A DNA stretch of 64,000 nucleotides from contig NC_051102.1 in assembly GCF_901709675.1 (NCBI RefSeq), forward strand, positions 7,785,412 through 7,849,411. Reading direction: 5' to 3'. The notes under the pieces were generated by a model. It saw nothing but the letters and a program-made list of their open reading frames with translations, was not told where the DNA came from and made no database searches. Both the position numbers and the translations under genes were made by a program. Below, one piece after another: positions 10,477 to 23,119 of this stretch. This stretch comes from Syngnathus acus. Lineage: Eukaryota; Chordata; Actinopteri; Syngnathiformes; Syngnathidae. Numbering within the stretch: position 1 is the first letter of the stretch; every line of letters begins with the position of its first letter.

Positions 10477-12631
10477 ATGAGCCGAGAAGCTCCCATCCAC
10501 AACTGGCCCGGCTCCTACTACCTCACCTCGGTCAAGAGGTGGGAGAACGGCACGCTGTCCCTGAGCCGAAGCGCGGTGCATTTCGTCTCGAACCAAACCA
10601 AGGAAACCCTCGCCAGTTTCCGCCTCTCCCGCATCATGGAGATAAAAATGGAATCATCTAGTTTCATCTTCAGCACTCTGACGGTGCTGGAGGAGGGTAA
10701 TGTCAAGCACTGGTTCGGCTCCCTCAAACCCAACCGGGTGGTGGTGTACAACGTGATGGAGCACTTCTGGAGAGAGCGTCTGCTGTCCCCCTCCAGCATG
10801 GAGACCAGAGGTGGGGTCACCGAGAATGAGCCCTCCAAGGGCCAGGAGCTTATCAACCTCGTGGCCGGGGCCCAGAGACGATTGGAGGACACCGGGAGGG
10901 TTCTCAGCTACCAGGGGGAGCAGTTTGATGGCATGATGGAAGGCCTGGAGAAGATGGACTCGGACCTGGGAGTGGCTGATAAGTAGGACTTTTTTTCTTT
11001 TACCAGTGCAAAAATATAACCATCTTAACATTGTACAATATCTCCTATTTTTTCTGCAGACTTTTGTCAGAACTGGAGTCTCCTTCCTGGTGGCCTTTCA
11101 GTAAACTCCCATGGAAGATTCAGCAGGAAGCAAAGGCGGAGGACGCGGCCCGGGCCGCTGCCGCATCCAAAGCGTCTGCGCGTAGCAAAGTGATCACCAG
11201 CATCCCAGCCGTGGTATCCAAAGACGGCGACTGCGACTTGAAGCCCGGCTGCTTGCTGATTCTGCCGTCCTCCCTGGAGGTCCGCGACGCCACCTGCAGC
11301 TTGCTGCACCGCTTCGACCGCAGCGAGGTGGATGAGATCCGCGTGCACAGCCCTTACGAGATCACGGTGGGGCAGCGCTTCATCGGAAGGCCCGATGTCC
11401 GCTGCCGGCTGCTGTCGGCCAAGATGCCAGAGGCGCTGGCTGTGCTGGAGATGCAGTACAAGAAGAAGGTGGAGTTTTCTGCAGAGTACACTGCCTTTCG
11501 GGCCACACCTGCTTCTTCGCCGTGTGACGCGGACACAGCCGGTGAGGAACAAACTCGAGTCGAAGTGAAATGGAACAATTACGATATATCCGAGTCGCTT
11601 TGCCTGGTCAATCAACACATGGTCAAAATACAGAGCAATTGACAACTCTAGCGAGTACAGTAAAATAGTGATGGGAAAATGAAGCTTCATGAACCAGTTG
11701 TTGTATTCTTTGGCTCCTCTAGATGGCAATGTTGGTTTAGTGAGGGTCGGTGGGCTTTCAGCTCTTCGGTGAACAGAGAGTGCCATCTAGAGGTCTACGT
11801 AAACACAACAACGGGTTCATGAATCATCTTGAAGCTTCATTTGCCCATCATTACAGTCAAATACTGGAATAGGGCTGTCACTATTGGATATGTTTAGAAT
11901 TACATTCCATTGTTTATTCCATAGGTGATTTGAATAATCTGATCCAATACCCTTATTATTTTTTAAACAGGCTTCTATACTTGGACCGCTTCTCTGTTTT
12001 AGAAATGAAGAGCACAAACTTTGGCCAACCCTGCAGTTGATTCCACCGTTTGACCACTTAGTGGCAGTATAGCTCTATCATTAAACACCAGCACACATCT
12101 GGAGAGCCCTTCTGCTTGGCACAAAAATGCAGGCACTCTTTTAATACCTCTCCACCTGCCCCACCTCAGGTTTTCTGCACGGGTGCCAGGAGATCGAGGT
12201 CCCCATAGAGATCTCGGCGGGGGATCTGTCCCAGCTGCAGGTGCACGCCCTCCAGCCTGCCGTGAGCCAGGCCGAAGCCCAGGAGCTCAAGCAGGTGACT
12301 AACCCGTGCGGGGAAAAAAGAAATATCACCATATTGTCGTGGTGGCGTCAGTTATAACCAGGGTTATAAATTCTATTCTCGTTAGATTTGATTTCAGTTT
12401 GAGTTTTCATTCAGTGTTAATTTGCTTTTCAGAAGGGAGTTGTTGAAAAGACAGATTTGGAGAAAAGTGCGTATGTGTGTGCAGATGCTGCTCCAGCTGA
12501 AGAGCCTGGCCCTGGAGGCAGAGACGGAGCTGGAACGTCAGGACGAAGCGCTCAAAACCCTGAGCAACTCTGCCGATAAAGCCTCCATGGCCATCGGGGA
12601 GCACACCTGCCGCATGAGGCGATTGCTGTAG
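10477..12631 (+). CDS. snap47: Snap47, SNAP-25-family SNARE protein (4 exons)
   Basis: Exons are 10477-10982, 11060-11541, 12170-12294 and 12485-12631, together encoding 419 residues. SNAP-47 is a membrane-fusion SNARE contributing Qb and Qc helices and lacks the palmitoylated cysteine cluster of SNAP-25. The N-terminal ~105 residues (HNWPGSYYLTSVKRWENGTL...) are the SNAP-47-specific region. The Qb helix is about 121-175, with the zero-layer glutamine most likely Q146 in LSYQGEQFDGM. A middle segment (about 180-330) follows. The Qc helix fills the C-terminus, with Q390 in ELERQDEAL as the likely zero-layer residue. Exon 4 is placed at the GCAG acceptor ending at 12484, because that keeps the LKQ|MLLQLK frame; its pyrimidine tract is poor. 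The better-looking acceptor at about 12432 would shift the frame. jmjd4 is head to head upstream. Intron 2 carries a MITE. Confidence 0.92.
11666..11853. mobile_element. hAT-type MITE in snap47 intron 2
   Basis: This 188-bp element has long imperfect terminal inverted repeats. The left end reads TAGTGATGGGAAAATGAAGC; the right end, on the other strand, reads TAATGATGGGCAAATGAAGC; the similarity runs on for about 35 bases. It is flanked by 8-bp direct repeats CAGTAAAA (11658-11665) and CAGTCAAA (11854-11861), one mismatch apart. Eight-bp target duplications are the hallmark of hAT transposons. No coding capacity remains. It lies just after the in-frame stop that would end a retained-intron snap47 transcript. 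Confidence 0.75.
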
Positions 12632-13333
12632 ACACTGAGTCACAGACGGACGGACGGACCAAGCGTCAACGTGGTGCGGGAGGGAACTTCCAAAAACTTG
12701 AAAGATTGATGAGAAACTGTTGGCACTTTGAAAGACATTTGTTACCTTTTAGAAACGGAACTCATTTTATGTTGGGCGATGTGTCCACAATTGCTCCTAA
12801 TTTCTTGCTACTTTCAACTTGTTTGGTCAAGAGTTGATTTTCACAGTATTGGCTTTCATCGACATCTGTAATTGGTCCGTTCGAACGAGAACAGTTCTAC
12901 ACACCAGGTAAGCAATATGCAGTTATTTATTGCGTAAAATAGGGTCGGGGAACATATGACTCATCAAATGTATCCATGTTGCACAAAGCACACTCTCGCG
13001 AGGAGACTATAGCATGCGCCATTGGATACACAACTTCCTGCTCCTTTAGCGTCATTGTCAAGACCTACAACGTGTTCGAGTATAATAATGTGAGATGTGC
13101 ACCAAGTGTTGCATGTGTAAAAGACAATGAAGCTGACCAATGTGTAAAGGACTCACATATTGTAATTGTTGTCTGTCTGCTACGTTTACATAAACAACAT
13201 TTTTCTAATCGGATCAGAGTTCGAATTAAAAAGATGATGGGATGCACTGTTTTCATGGACACTAAAAATGTAAACGTAGCCACTGTGAATGTGATTTATC
13301 TGTTCCATGTGCTGTATACAATCCGCAAATAAA
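12632..13333 (+). other. Probable snap47 3' UTR with polyadenylation signal
   Basis: The first clear AATAAA after the snap47 stop codon is at 13328-13333, implying a 3' UTR of about 700 bp. There is no transcript evidence. The open frames in this block have no recognisable motifs. Confidence 0.35.
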
Positions 13334-16300
13334 ACCATGAGAAATTCATTTGAAAACTTCAAAAGTTTCAGTGTAGTTTCAACTTTTCCTAATATTAATG
13401 GTGATCCAGGAATTTCTGGTGAGTGCTGGCCATGTCCTATATGTGCCAACAGTCTGCCCAACCTGGTATTCCAAAATGGAATCGAATATTTGCAAAATGT
13501 GCTTTTTAGTTTCAGTTATTGCTCTTTTTGTATTAAATACTCATATTTATTTTTATACCAAAAATATATTTTTCAATTTTAGCTTGAATTATTTCATTCG
13601 TTTTTGTTCAAGACAATTGTCGGTCAGTCATTGGAACAACAGCTTGGCAGTGAAGGAGCGTTCTTTGGTTCCATTACCGAAAGTCAACAACCTTCATCGC
13701 CGATTCCCATGTGGCAAACTGCAAAAAGATGCAATTACTGTTCCAGCAGCCCCAGTTTAAGATCCTCAAAAGCTTGCCGGTCTGCTCCCAGTCACTCAAT
13801 CAGCGTGGATGCTCAGTTTTGACACGGTGAAGTGGCGCGGGGCAAAGGCGCACACCGCATTCTCATGTGAACTCCACAGTCCACACACACACACACACAC
13901 ACGCTGGTGTGGTTTCCGTGCAGCCTTGCAGCACGAGGAAGCAGCGGCGGCGGTGGAGGCCTCGTCCTCACCGCAGACACACGAGAGCGGGCTTTCCCTT
14001 AGCGGATGGTATGGATACTCAGGAGGATTGGGTCGGCCTTGACGCCTTGTTTGCGGGCCCGTGTGACTCCGCTGATGGCCGCTCAGTCAACAAAGAAGAA
14101 GGCGATTGTGGGCTACGACGGCGCACATGCGGGCGGCCTGGCCTTCCGCAACGTGGAGCCATGTGACTTTGAAGACAAACAGTGTGGAGGGAATCATCCC
14201 TGGGAATGTTTTTCACTCTCCGTCTGTTTGCTTTGCTCGCTTTGCTGAGAGATGATCTCGAAAGGTAGTCGTAATCCAGAATACAAGCAAAATTCGGAAA
14301 TATCTGACAATCCAACACATGAATGTGTGAAATTTATAATCCCCCCCCAAAATATCACAGATCGAAAATGTCCTTTTTTATACATAACCAATCCATCCTC
14401 AAACCGTATGCAATCTTCCAAAATTAAATGATATGTAAAAAAAAAAAAGCTAACTTCTAATCTGTTAATGATTTGACCATGTCCGGCCGCATTTTTTGGC
14501 CTCTTTCTTGCAAGCGCAGGTGTTGCCGGGCTTTCCGTTTGCTGAGGGAGTTTCTGGTTTCAGGAAATCGGATGATGACGGCCGGATGGTTTAATGTCAG
14601 AACTGGGAGAAAAACCTTTCCGGAACAAAGATGCTGGAGTCCAAGTGGTGGACCTACCGGATGATGCACTATAATGTTTGCGGCACACCTGTCCTGTTGT
14701 TTGGTTTAGGTCCAGTGTGACTGAAATAAATAAATAAATAAATGAACATATAAATACATGAATAAATAAATAAAATAATACATGTCACATGTTTGACAAA
14801 TTTTGAGTAGCCGCACCGATGGCTAAAGCCCAACGCCAAAATCAGGCCAGTGTACCATGACATCCATTTAGCACCCTCGCAACTCATGCTACATAGGAAC
14901 CCCCAGCTCGCCCCTCAAAAGGGACAAATTCTGCATTTTGTATTTGAAAATCCTCTTGGAATTTGCTACAATAATGACTTTGGACTGCATGAACCCGCAC
15001 AAGAGGACAACAACAGTCACACCAGGGTTATTGCTCCGGCATCCGGCGTGATTACAATTAAAGATGTGCCTTCTCGACCCTCCCACCTCGCTGGATAAAA
15101 ATAGTCTTTCTTGGGTTAGTGTGCAAAGTAAATAAGCAGGCCACTGATCCCGAGGATGCCGATTCTTTAGGGGTCATTAAAAACAGATAATGGTAAAAGT
15201 GGTTCCGGCGTGGGCAACATAAAACACACCAGTGGGGTTACACATAATTAACGTCACTTTTTCCATGCATATGTCCTGGCTCACTTTTAAATTGGGCCAA
15301 GAATATCCTCAAATGAATCATTTATATCAAATCTGTGTATTACAAGGTGTATTTTTAAAGTTTTACAAGGTGTATTTTTAAAGTTTTTTCCCACTCCTTT
15401 TTAGCAGTTAGCATTTTATGATGCTGTTTTTAAGCTTTGAAAGGGGAAGTCAGATAAAAAAAAACATCTTCAAAATATCTTCTATGCACCCTCCCAAGTC
15501 TAAACATGGAATTATGATTAGTATTGCATATGTGTAATATGAGTTATAGGGCAAAATCCAACCGTTTTTATCCATCTCAGGAGGCGGCCATTTTGGCACT
15601 TGGCTCATCTATTTACTAGCTTTGGTCATGTGACATTTGCAAGCTAAACTAAAATGGAGTAATCAACCTGTTTTATAAACTGAGACTAATCGCACAAGCA
15701 GTTCTGAAAATGAACGAATAAATGAATTATTAATTAATTTCAAAACCAAAAGTCAAAATGGAAAAATTCCAAATTATGTGAACTCTCCTTGCCACCCATT
15801 GATGAAAAAAAAATGGCACAAAACTGAAAATGGTAGCACATGCTCAGTTTCTGCAGAGCACTTTTCAGGATTGCATGCCTGAGAATTTATTTCCATAATT
15901 TCAAGGTTTTTTGGGGGGGGGGGGCAACACCTATTTAGCGGAAACTCCTTCTCTCTCTGCAACTACGTGGGGAAGCCGCCAGCAACTGCGCAATTGGAGA
16001 AGATGGAATGGAGTACACGCACGTACGCAGAGAAATGCCTGGCAAGGTATGAAAAAAAAAAAAAAATGACCAGATGTTTACCCAGCCCGACCATACGCGG
16101 CCCGCTCGCTCGAGGTCTGCGCTGAACCTTTGACCATGCAACCACGAAGGCCGACAAACAACGACGCCTTCCCGCAAACAGGAAACGTAGCGTCCCTCAA
16201 TCAGGAATCCTCTTTTTAGTGTCGGAAAGCATGCCTGCTTCCAATTAAAGCATCGAATATCAAAGACAATGCCTTCCATTTTTAATGTGCATTCTTTACG

Positions 16301-19300
16301 TGTTCCCCCCCCGGTTTATTTGGACGGCAAATTTGTGGGTGGAGCCCTCGACTAATTGGTATGGGAAACTTGCACCTGTGGTCGACCGATGTTTTGAGAG
16401 TCCGGAGCGTCGAAATATTTGGAAGCGGCGGCGGCCCGGCTTTTTGTGTGGAAAAACAATTCCAGATGGCATGTGATGTGGAAGATTTTCTGGAACAATA
16501 CAGCGACGCAGCGGTTAGGAGTTTTCCGAGATTTGATTTCAAAGCGAGGCCCATATAATTTGTCATTCATCGAGAAGCCTTTGAACCGCGTACTTGCTCT
16601 CACACGAGCGGCCTTAAAGACTTCATGGTGGTGCCACCAGTTGCTGCAATGCAGTCATGTCTGCTCCATAATGGATGATGTCATTACGCTTTCTCAGACC
16701 TCCAAAACACTTCTGTCGATTTATTCGAACTGTTAATAATGACCGCTGCACTATTCAAGCATGATGCTTTTGTCAGTGCTAAGCTAACAAGGCTAGCGAT
16801 CCTGGTTGCAGTGTTTGTAGTGGCAAGTGGAAGCGTCATGTTGTAAACTTAACCGACTTAGCAACTGTAACTGTTTTTTTTTGTATGAATAATTAAGATT
16901 ATTACGCAGCTGCACATAACCCAGACTGTTTTTCTTACATTAACTAATATAAAATTCTGGACAGCTTAATGAGCCAAATTCTGAGGTCATTAACTTGAGC
17001 CGTTTAATTCAGAGATTTGTTTTTGTTCTTCACGATGCATTCAGCGATCTTGTACAAGATGCCTTCCTTCAACTGAAGGACACATGGGTGGACGTAATAT
17101 ATTTCTTATCTCAGCGAGGCCTTGAGGAGTCTTTCATCTCGCAGCTTCCTCATTGTTCCCACCGCGTGGCCACGGCCGTTTTCCCTCCCGTTCATGCAGC
17201 TGCGCTACTCCCTGCCCAATATCAAACTTAGCGAGGACTTAATGAATCGCTTTTATTTGACATACGTGTAGGCTATCAGCTCCGTTTGTCTTTGTAATGC
17301 TTTATCTCAAATCTTTGAGCTATGTTTAGACTGGAAGCGCCTCGGATTGTGTCACTTTACGCTTTGAAATGTAACATGATGAATATCAGACAATCCTGCG
17401 GAGTTTTCTTGCGTGGGGCAGATCCGTAGCGACATAGCTAACGATAAGTTTTTCTCAAAATCGTTGATGGTCGAATTACAGGCCTCGGTCATTACTCACA
17501 TCTGCGAGCGAGGAAGAGGTCGCCTTTTCAATGTATGGCCCTCCAACTTAGCATTCTTTCAACTTAGCATTTAGCACTAAAAAGTAGTCCTGCATTGTTT
17601 TTGTCAAATATCTGTCGCCTGAAACGTTTTATTCACTTTCCTGCATTCCGTCTCTTTGTCAGTACACATTTGTTTTTGTTTTTTTTGTCTCCGGGTGACA
17701 ATTCTCTAATGTCCTGAAAACTAGCAAGGACGCTATTAGTTTTGAACAGGATCCAGTCGAATGTGACCGTCACGGGTGAACGCAAATGAGGAAATGTTCT
17801 CTCTCAGCATGCTACCGTCAGACACAGTAGGGAAGCGGAGCGTGGTAACTTGTTATTTTAATGATGTCCTCCCGCGTTCATTTGATGGATGTGGGCCACA
17901 CAAGTGGATATGCAATAAGTGCGCTTCGACGTTGGCCAACATCAGCTTCGGTTCCTTCGTGATTGTTCGTCGGCATGGAGAATGTGAGGACTGTGCGTTC
18001 GTTTTAGGAAACAAAATCGGCATCTGGCACTTGTTTTGCTAATTGTGTCAATACCACAAAGAAAATGGAAAGAAAGGTGAGTGTAAAACATAAAAAACAA
18101 AAAACAAATACTTTTTCTTTAGCTTTTTGTGTGTGGTGACACCACAAAAAAAGGGTCAATGACTGAAAAGGAAAGGAGGGCGTCAAAATATTTAACTGAG
18201 CAATACCATTAAATTCATTAAATGTCAATTATAAAAAAATATTAGAATTAACTGTTTGGTGATTTCACCCCGAATTGAACTAATTCACTTTACATTTTTC
18301 GTCGTGGGAAACATTTTGCACTCATCATACAGGATTGTGTACACATTGTAGTTTTCAGCTTTAAATTTTGATGAAGCGCCTCTTGGCTACAGGTTACGGA
18401 GCTAATTTGTTATCCCGCGAAAATGAGAACGCGCGTCTCTGGTGGCGACCCTCCTCACTTTATAGAGTGCAGATGTTTCTGTCTTTTGTAATCAACCGAT
18501 TCGACATGTTGACCCCGGGTGCACTCCAGTTGATATTTAGCTCATAAGGAGGCTTCATCATGCTCGGGGAAGTACAAACGGGCTACTTTGGAGAGCCGCG
18601 CTCGATTGACGTCAGGGCTAACGTGGCGTGTCCGCTCATTAATATTACTTTACACACTGCAGACGTTTAGCTTCGTCCTTCCATCACAGCAAAACAATCA
18701 GCAGCCGTTCACCCCCCCACCCCCCTTCTTTCTTCTTCTTCTTGTAATTAGATTCTCCGCAGGGACTCGGCGGCCTATGGAACACGCAGACAAAAGCAGT
18801 CATGACATGACTTGGCCAAATATACGCCGGATGTCAATGACACCATGACTCCCGAGCCCTGTAAAGCAAATCCAGGAGGAAATAAGTGGCGGGTAATTTG
18901 CGTAAATGATTCAAATGTGCGATGCGCCCTTGAATCGGTGCTTCTCATTCAGCGTGACGAGCAAATCAATCCCGTGAAAAGACGGTAAGTCATGTTTCCA
19001 GTGTCTGCGGCTGACACTCTGCAGAGCCACATGCGTGGTTAATTGGTCACGCAACAGATGAATGACCTTAAGTTTACATGCAGGCGCTGAGAAGACCTTG
19101 GAGCCTTTGTATGATTGGAGTCAAACACTCAACAATGGTTTGTTATTGTCTTCTGGACAACTTCTGCGGTTGACTGAATGACGTTTTTACCATGTGCAAT
19201 ATGACTGTGATCAATAATTAATCCATAAAGGTTCAATAAAAGGTAACTGTTGGTCATGAGAGGGACCACTTGGCAGTCAGTGCTGTTCACACCCACAACG

Positions 19301-21080
19301 GTGCAAGAAACCTGTTTTCAAGCTGAATGTATCTGAGAAAACACTTCAACTCAGTCTGGCCCAGACCTGCGCAAATTTACTGGGTATGAAAATGCAGCTA
19401 TGGATCTGCTCAAGACAACCAGAATCTTCCCCAATTGGTTCCTCATGCACATCTTTCCCACCTAACTTGGGTACCGTCCAACCATGGGTGGAGGTGGCGG
19501 AAGCGTGGGGAGCTCCCAGTCGACCAGCGGCGGAGGAGAATCCAGATCCAGCTAGCCGAGGGGGAAGCCGTGTTGCGCACGGTGAGGTCACGTTCCAGAC
19601 ATCTGCAGCGGGTTCTAATTACGCCAGAACAAGTCGACAACGTCTGACTGCCTTTTGGCGAGGGGATGGGCCAACACAAGCCGTTCTCTGCCTGCTTGCC
19701 GTCGTTCAGGCCAGCCAGGCCCCCCCCCTCATCAACATTCCCCTTTTTCAACCAGGGGGTGAGAAAGGTATGGCACGCTGGCCACACTTGGCCCCCAACT
19801 TTCCAGCCCACTGAATATTTTTGTGTGCATTTTATCCATTTATGTTTATTATGATTATATTATTCAGCGGATCAGAACATTTGTTCAGTAGTATACAGCA
19901 GTCTTGCATTGAAATGATTAAATACATGATTTGTTAATAATAATCACATTAATTTTGATGGTGTGGTGCTACCGGATCGTCTTGATGTCTGTCCAAACAG
20001 GCTCAAAAGAAAAAAGACCAGGGCTGAAGGTTCAGGAATGTTTTATGAGCTCAGCAACCGCGACGATTTCCAGTTAGAGGAGAATAATTAAGTATCCCAT
20101 CGTTCACTTTAAACGACTAGCCGCGGAACCGCATATGAGCTATAAAGTTCCAGATCGCACTCATCTATCATCCGCACCCACCTTGAAGACTTCCCTCGTA
20201 AAGACAAGGAAAAAGCTTCCCCATTTTCACTATTGGACTGATATTTCCTCCCTGGTGACAAAATTAAAGAGTCTCGCGATGGAGACGGCAACAGGAGTAA
20301 AATTGCACTTCTGGAGCCGAACCGCGGATTTTTGAGGAAGCTGTAAAGCCAAAGTTGAAAAAAATTAAATAAAATCAGCGCGGCGCCGAAAGGGTCGGGT
20401 TGAACCTTGGAATTATTTCAATTGTTTACTTTATACTCTGTAAAAACCAATAATCCCATTTTAAACGCAGGCTGCACGGACCGTCATCATGTTGAACGTT
20501 TCAGTAAACTTTACAGGAAGTCAATGGGAAAAGCTGCAATGAATTTTAATATAGATACACTTTATGGAATATACATAAAAATCGACCTTAGAATTTAATA
20601 TAAATATCTGGGCCACGAATCAAATATATGGGAATTAGTTCAGATGTACTGCAACCAAATTAAACAGTAGAAGAAGAAGAACCAGGAAGTGCACCCGATA
20701 AACAGGAAGTAGAAAGGCTATGGCGGTAAAAGCTCATTGCCAACCGCCATTAATCACAAAAAAGAAGAATTAAAAGGCCACACAGAGTAGTTTATGGAAA
20801 TGAACTGTGTCACAAATGTCAGAAACGTTGCCAAAAGAAGAATATGGATGCCAGATACTTCTTTAACTTGGAAAAATGTGGATCTTTGCTTCTCCTTGGA
20901 GCTGCTTGGCAAGTGTTAGCTGCCCGAGTCGAAGACATTCAGCAGAAAAGCTACAGTAAGTAAAATTCTTCTACTCTCTTTGCATACAATTGACCCAAAA
21001 TTGACCAGAAAAACTAATTTGGTTTGAAGCAGCTTTTTTAAATTCAATGGATGCAGGTGATTGTTTATTGCTTCTTGTAG
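13334..21080. other. Gene desert, part 1 (snap47 to the Tigger-like element)
   Basis: No supportable gene. Simple sequence seen: an (AC) repeat at 13882-13902, AAAT-type repeats at 14724-14775, a tandem duplication at 15341-15386, a G12 run at about 15913-15924, and a C/T-rich tract at 18707-18745. The short open frames overlap on both strands without motif content, as expected for random frames. Conserved noncoding elements could be present but cannot be recognised without an alignment. Confidence 0.6.
15341..15386. repeat. Two-copy 23-bp tandem duplication
   Basis: The unit TACAAGGTGTATTTTTAAAG plus TTT occurs twice head to tail (15341-15363 and 15364-15386) without mismatch. It is a recent-looking slippage or replication duplication. 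Confidence 0.85.
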
Positions 21081-21082
21081 TA

Positions 21083-21416
21083 CAGTAATCCCTTGTTTAT
21101 CGCGGATAATTGGTTCCAAAAAACCACCCGCGATAAGTGAAATCCGCGAAGTGCGGTCACCAACAAGAAGTACTGGGCAGGCTAACGAGTTAGCGGAAAG
21201 ATGCTAATTCGCGATCGTGCTAACACGCGAAAACGGACTTCTAAAGGAATGTAAATGATCATTTGAATCAATACTACATTGTCCTAAAGGTTAGACATAT
21301 GTTTCCTCAATTTAGAAGTTTTATTTTGACTTTTAAATTGTTTTTTAATTTGGATAAAAAATCCTCGATGTAGTGAAGCCGCGATAAACGAAACGCGAAG
21401 TAGCGAGGGATCACTG
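21083..21416. mobile_element. Non-autonomous Tc1/mariner (Tigger/pogo-like) element
   Basis: This 334-bp element begins CAGTAATCCCTTGTTTATCG and ends with the approximate inverse, ...CGAGGGATCACTG. It is flanked on both sides by TA (21081-21082, 21417-21418), the target site of Tc1/mariner transposons. Inside both ends are GCGATAA/CGCGAAGT motifs repeated in inverted order, making long subterminal inverted repeats. The ends and the adjoining ATTGGTTCCA resemble Tigger-type elements as I remember them. No transposase frame is present. Confidence 0.75.
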
Positions 21417-23063
21417 TACTTGTGTTTGCTTCATTGTTCTTATTTGAGTGTGCATGAGCTGGATATTATTATTACCGACCGATATTGACAGTAGCTGCAG
21501 ATTTAATCTCACCTACCGATTTTGTCATGTAGTGGAAAAGCCCAGCAAAGCCCCTCTGTAGTCAGAGCGGTGACAGTTTTATGTGCACCACACCCTTTCC
21601 ACGAAGCATGAAAAGACCCCCGCCCATCATCCTCATCTGGCATACGTGGTGACCTCAGGCCGCTCGCCATACAAGGGGGTGAAATCCCCTTCGAGTAAAG
21701 ACGCGACACGTGCGTGCGTGACTGCGGCTGGAAACTCAGCGGCTCACCATCACTGCTGACAAGGCTCCTAATGTCAACATTTACCTTCCATTTATTTATG
21801 TTAATCAGTCATAAGTGGACTCTCTCCTGACACCAAAAAAATCGAAGGTGGAATTTGATATCGAAATGATTGAAAGCTGGACAGACATGTATAATTTCAT
21901 CATACGCTGGGAATTCCTTCCCCTCCCGAGACGAAGCGCTCATTCCATTGTAATGAATTCTCGTCTTTTCATTTCCAAGGCTTTTTAAAACTGTTTACCA
22001 TCAGGAACTAGAAATTAGAATAGAAATTTGCCATTACAATTATAAGGAAATATGTACTGGGGGTATCGGTGGTTGGTATCGGTTCCGCTCTGGAAAAAAA
22101 GTATGAAAACCTGAAAAAACAAGGGCAGATTTAAAAAAAAAAAAATTTACTTGCATCTCTGATTTTGCAATCATTTGTAGAGCACCTGAATAAGTACAGT
22201 ATCAAAATATTTGCACTTGACTACATCCTTCCACTGAGGAGAATTACAACCCGCAGACATTCTGTCCCGGGGACCCCGTGGCCCTGACACTGTGTTTTAG
22301 CGTGAGACAGTCCAGATGGCAAATCCCACACACCCCGCTGTCCTAATGAGCGCGGCGCTATCGCCGCTGAAGCGACGGGAAGAAGTAGAGCCTCATTCAT
22401 TAGACTAATGACACTCGGAAGGCGAGCGGGTCAGCGGAGGTGACGACACAGGGTGGCGTATCCAGCGGATGCTTACTTACTGTTTTGACCTTCGAGGCCC
22501 ACAATAAACACACGGCGGCAGCCAAATGACTCACTGATTTGTTTGAAGGAACACGTAACTGTTTTGTGTCATTAATATGACAGGCGGCGGAAATAACAGC
22601 GCGTACTTGATTTTGTCATCCGCGCACAAGCACACGTCAGCGTGAAATGAGATAAGGGCGGCTTTCAAATCAATATGTTCCACTTTGTTTTCCAACATGT
22701 CACAACACGAAAAGAGTCTTCAAGTACTCATTACTGCCAATTACTGACTGGTTGGTTATGAATCATATTTGACCTGGCTCACTGGGTTTTCCCCCCCGAC
22801 CGACTGCTCTTCACATTTCAAGGATCGTCTTTTGGTATCAGAGAAGGAATCAAAGTGATTTTCATGGTTGGAACCAATATTTCTTACATCTATTTTTCTA
22901 TAATATATATTTTTATATAGGGTTGCCAGTGAGGTGCAGCTTATTATAAAGTGCATAAAAAAATGGACGCTGACAGGAGACCTGCTGTGACCTTTGCAAA
23001 ACCCCAAAATGTCCTTCTGACTTTCAGTTTCTAGTCCGTACATTTTTTTAGCTCAGCATGAAC

Positions 23064-23119
23064 TTAACTCATTCGCCGCCATTGACGGCTATCCATCTAT
23101 CGGGCAGTGATTGAGTTAA
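23064..23119. repeat. Internally deleted copy of a common fish inverted-repeat element
   Basis: It begins TTAACTCATTCGCCGCCATT, continues GACGGCTAT, and ends GATTGAGTTAA, the inverse of its start. The ACTCATTC..GCCATTGACGGC block is a frequent repeat in fish genomes as I remember it. Here only about 56 bp remains between the ends. A more decayed relative may lie near 34500-34540. Confidence 0.5.
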
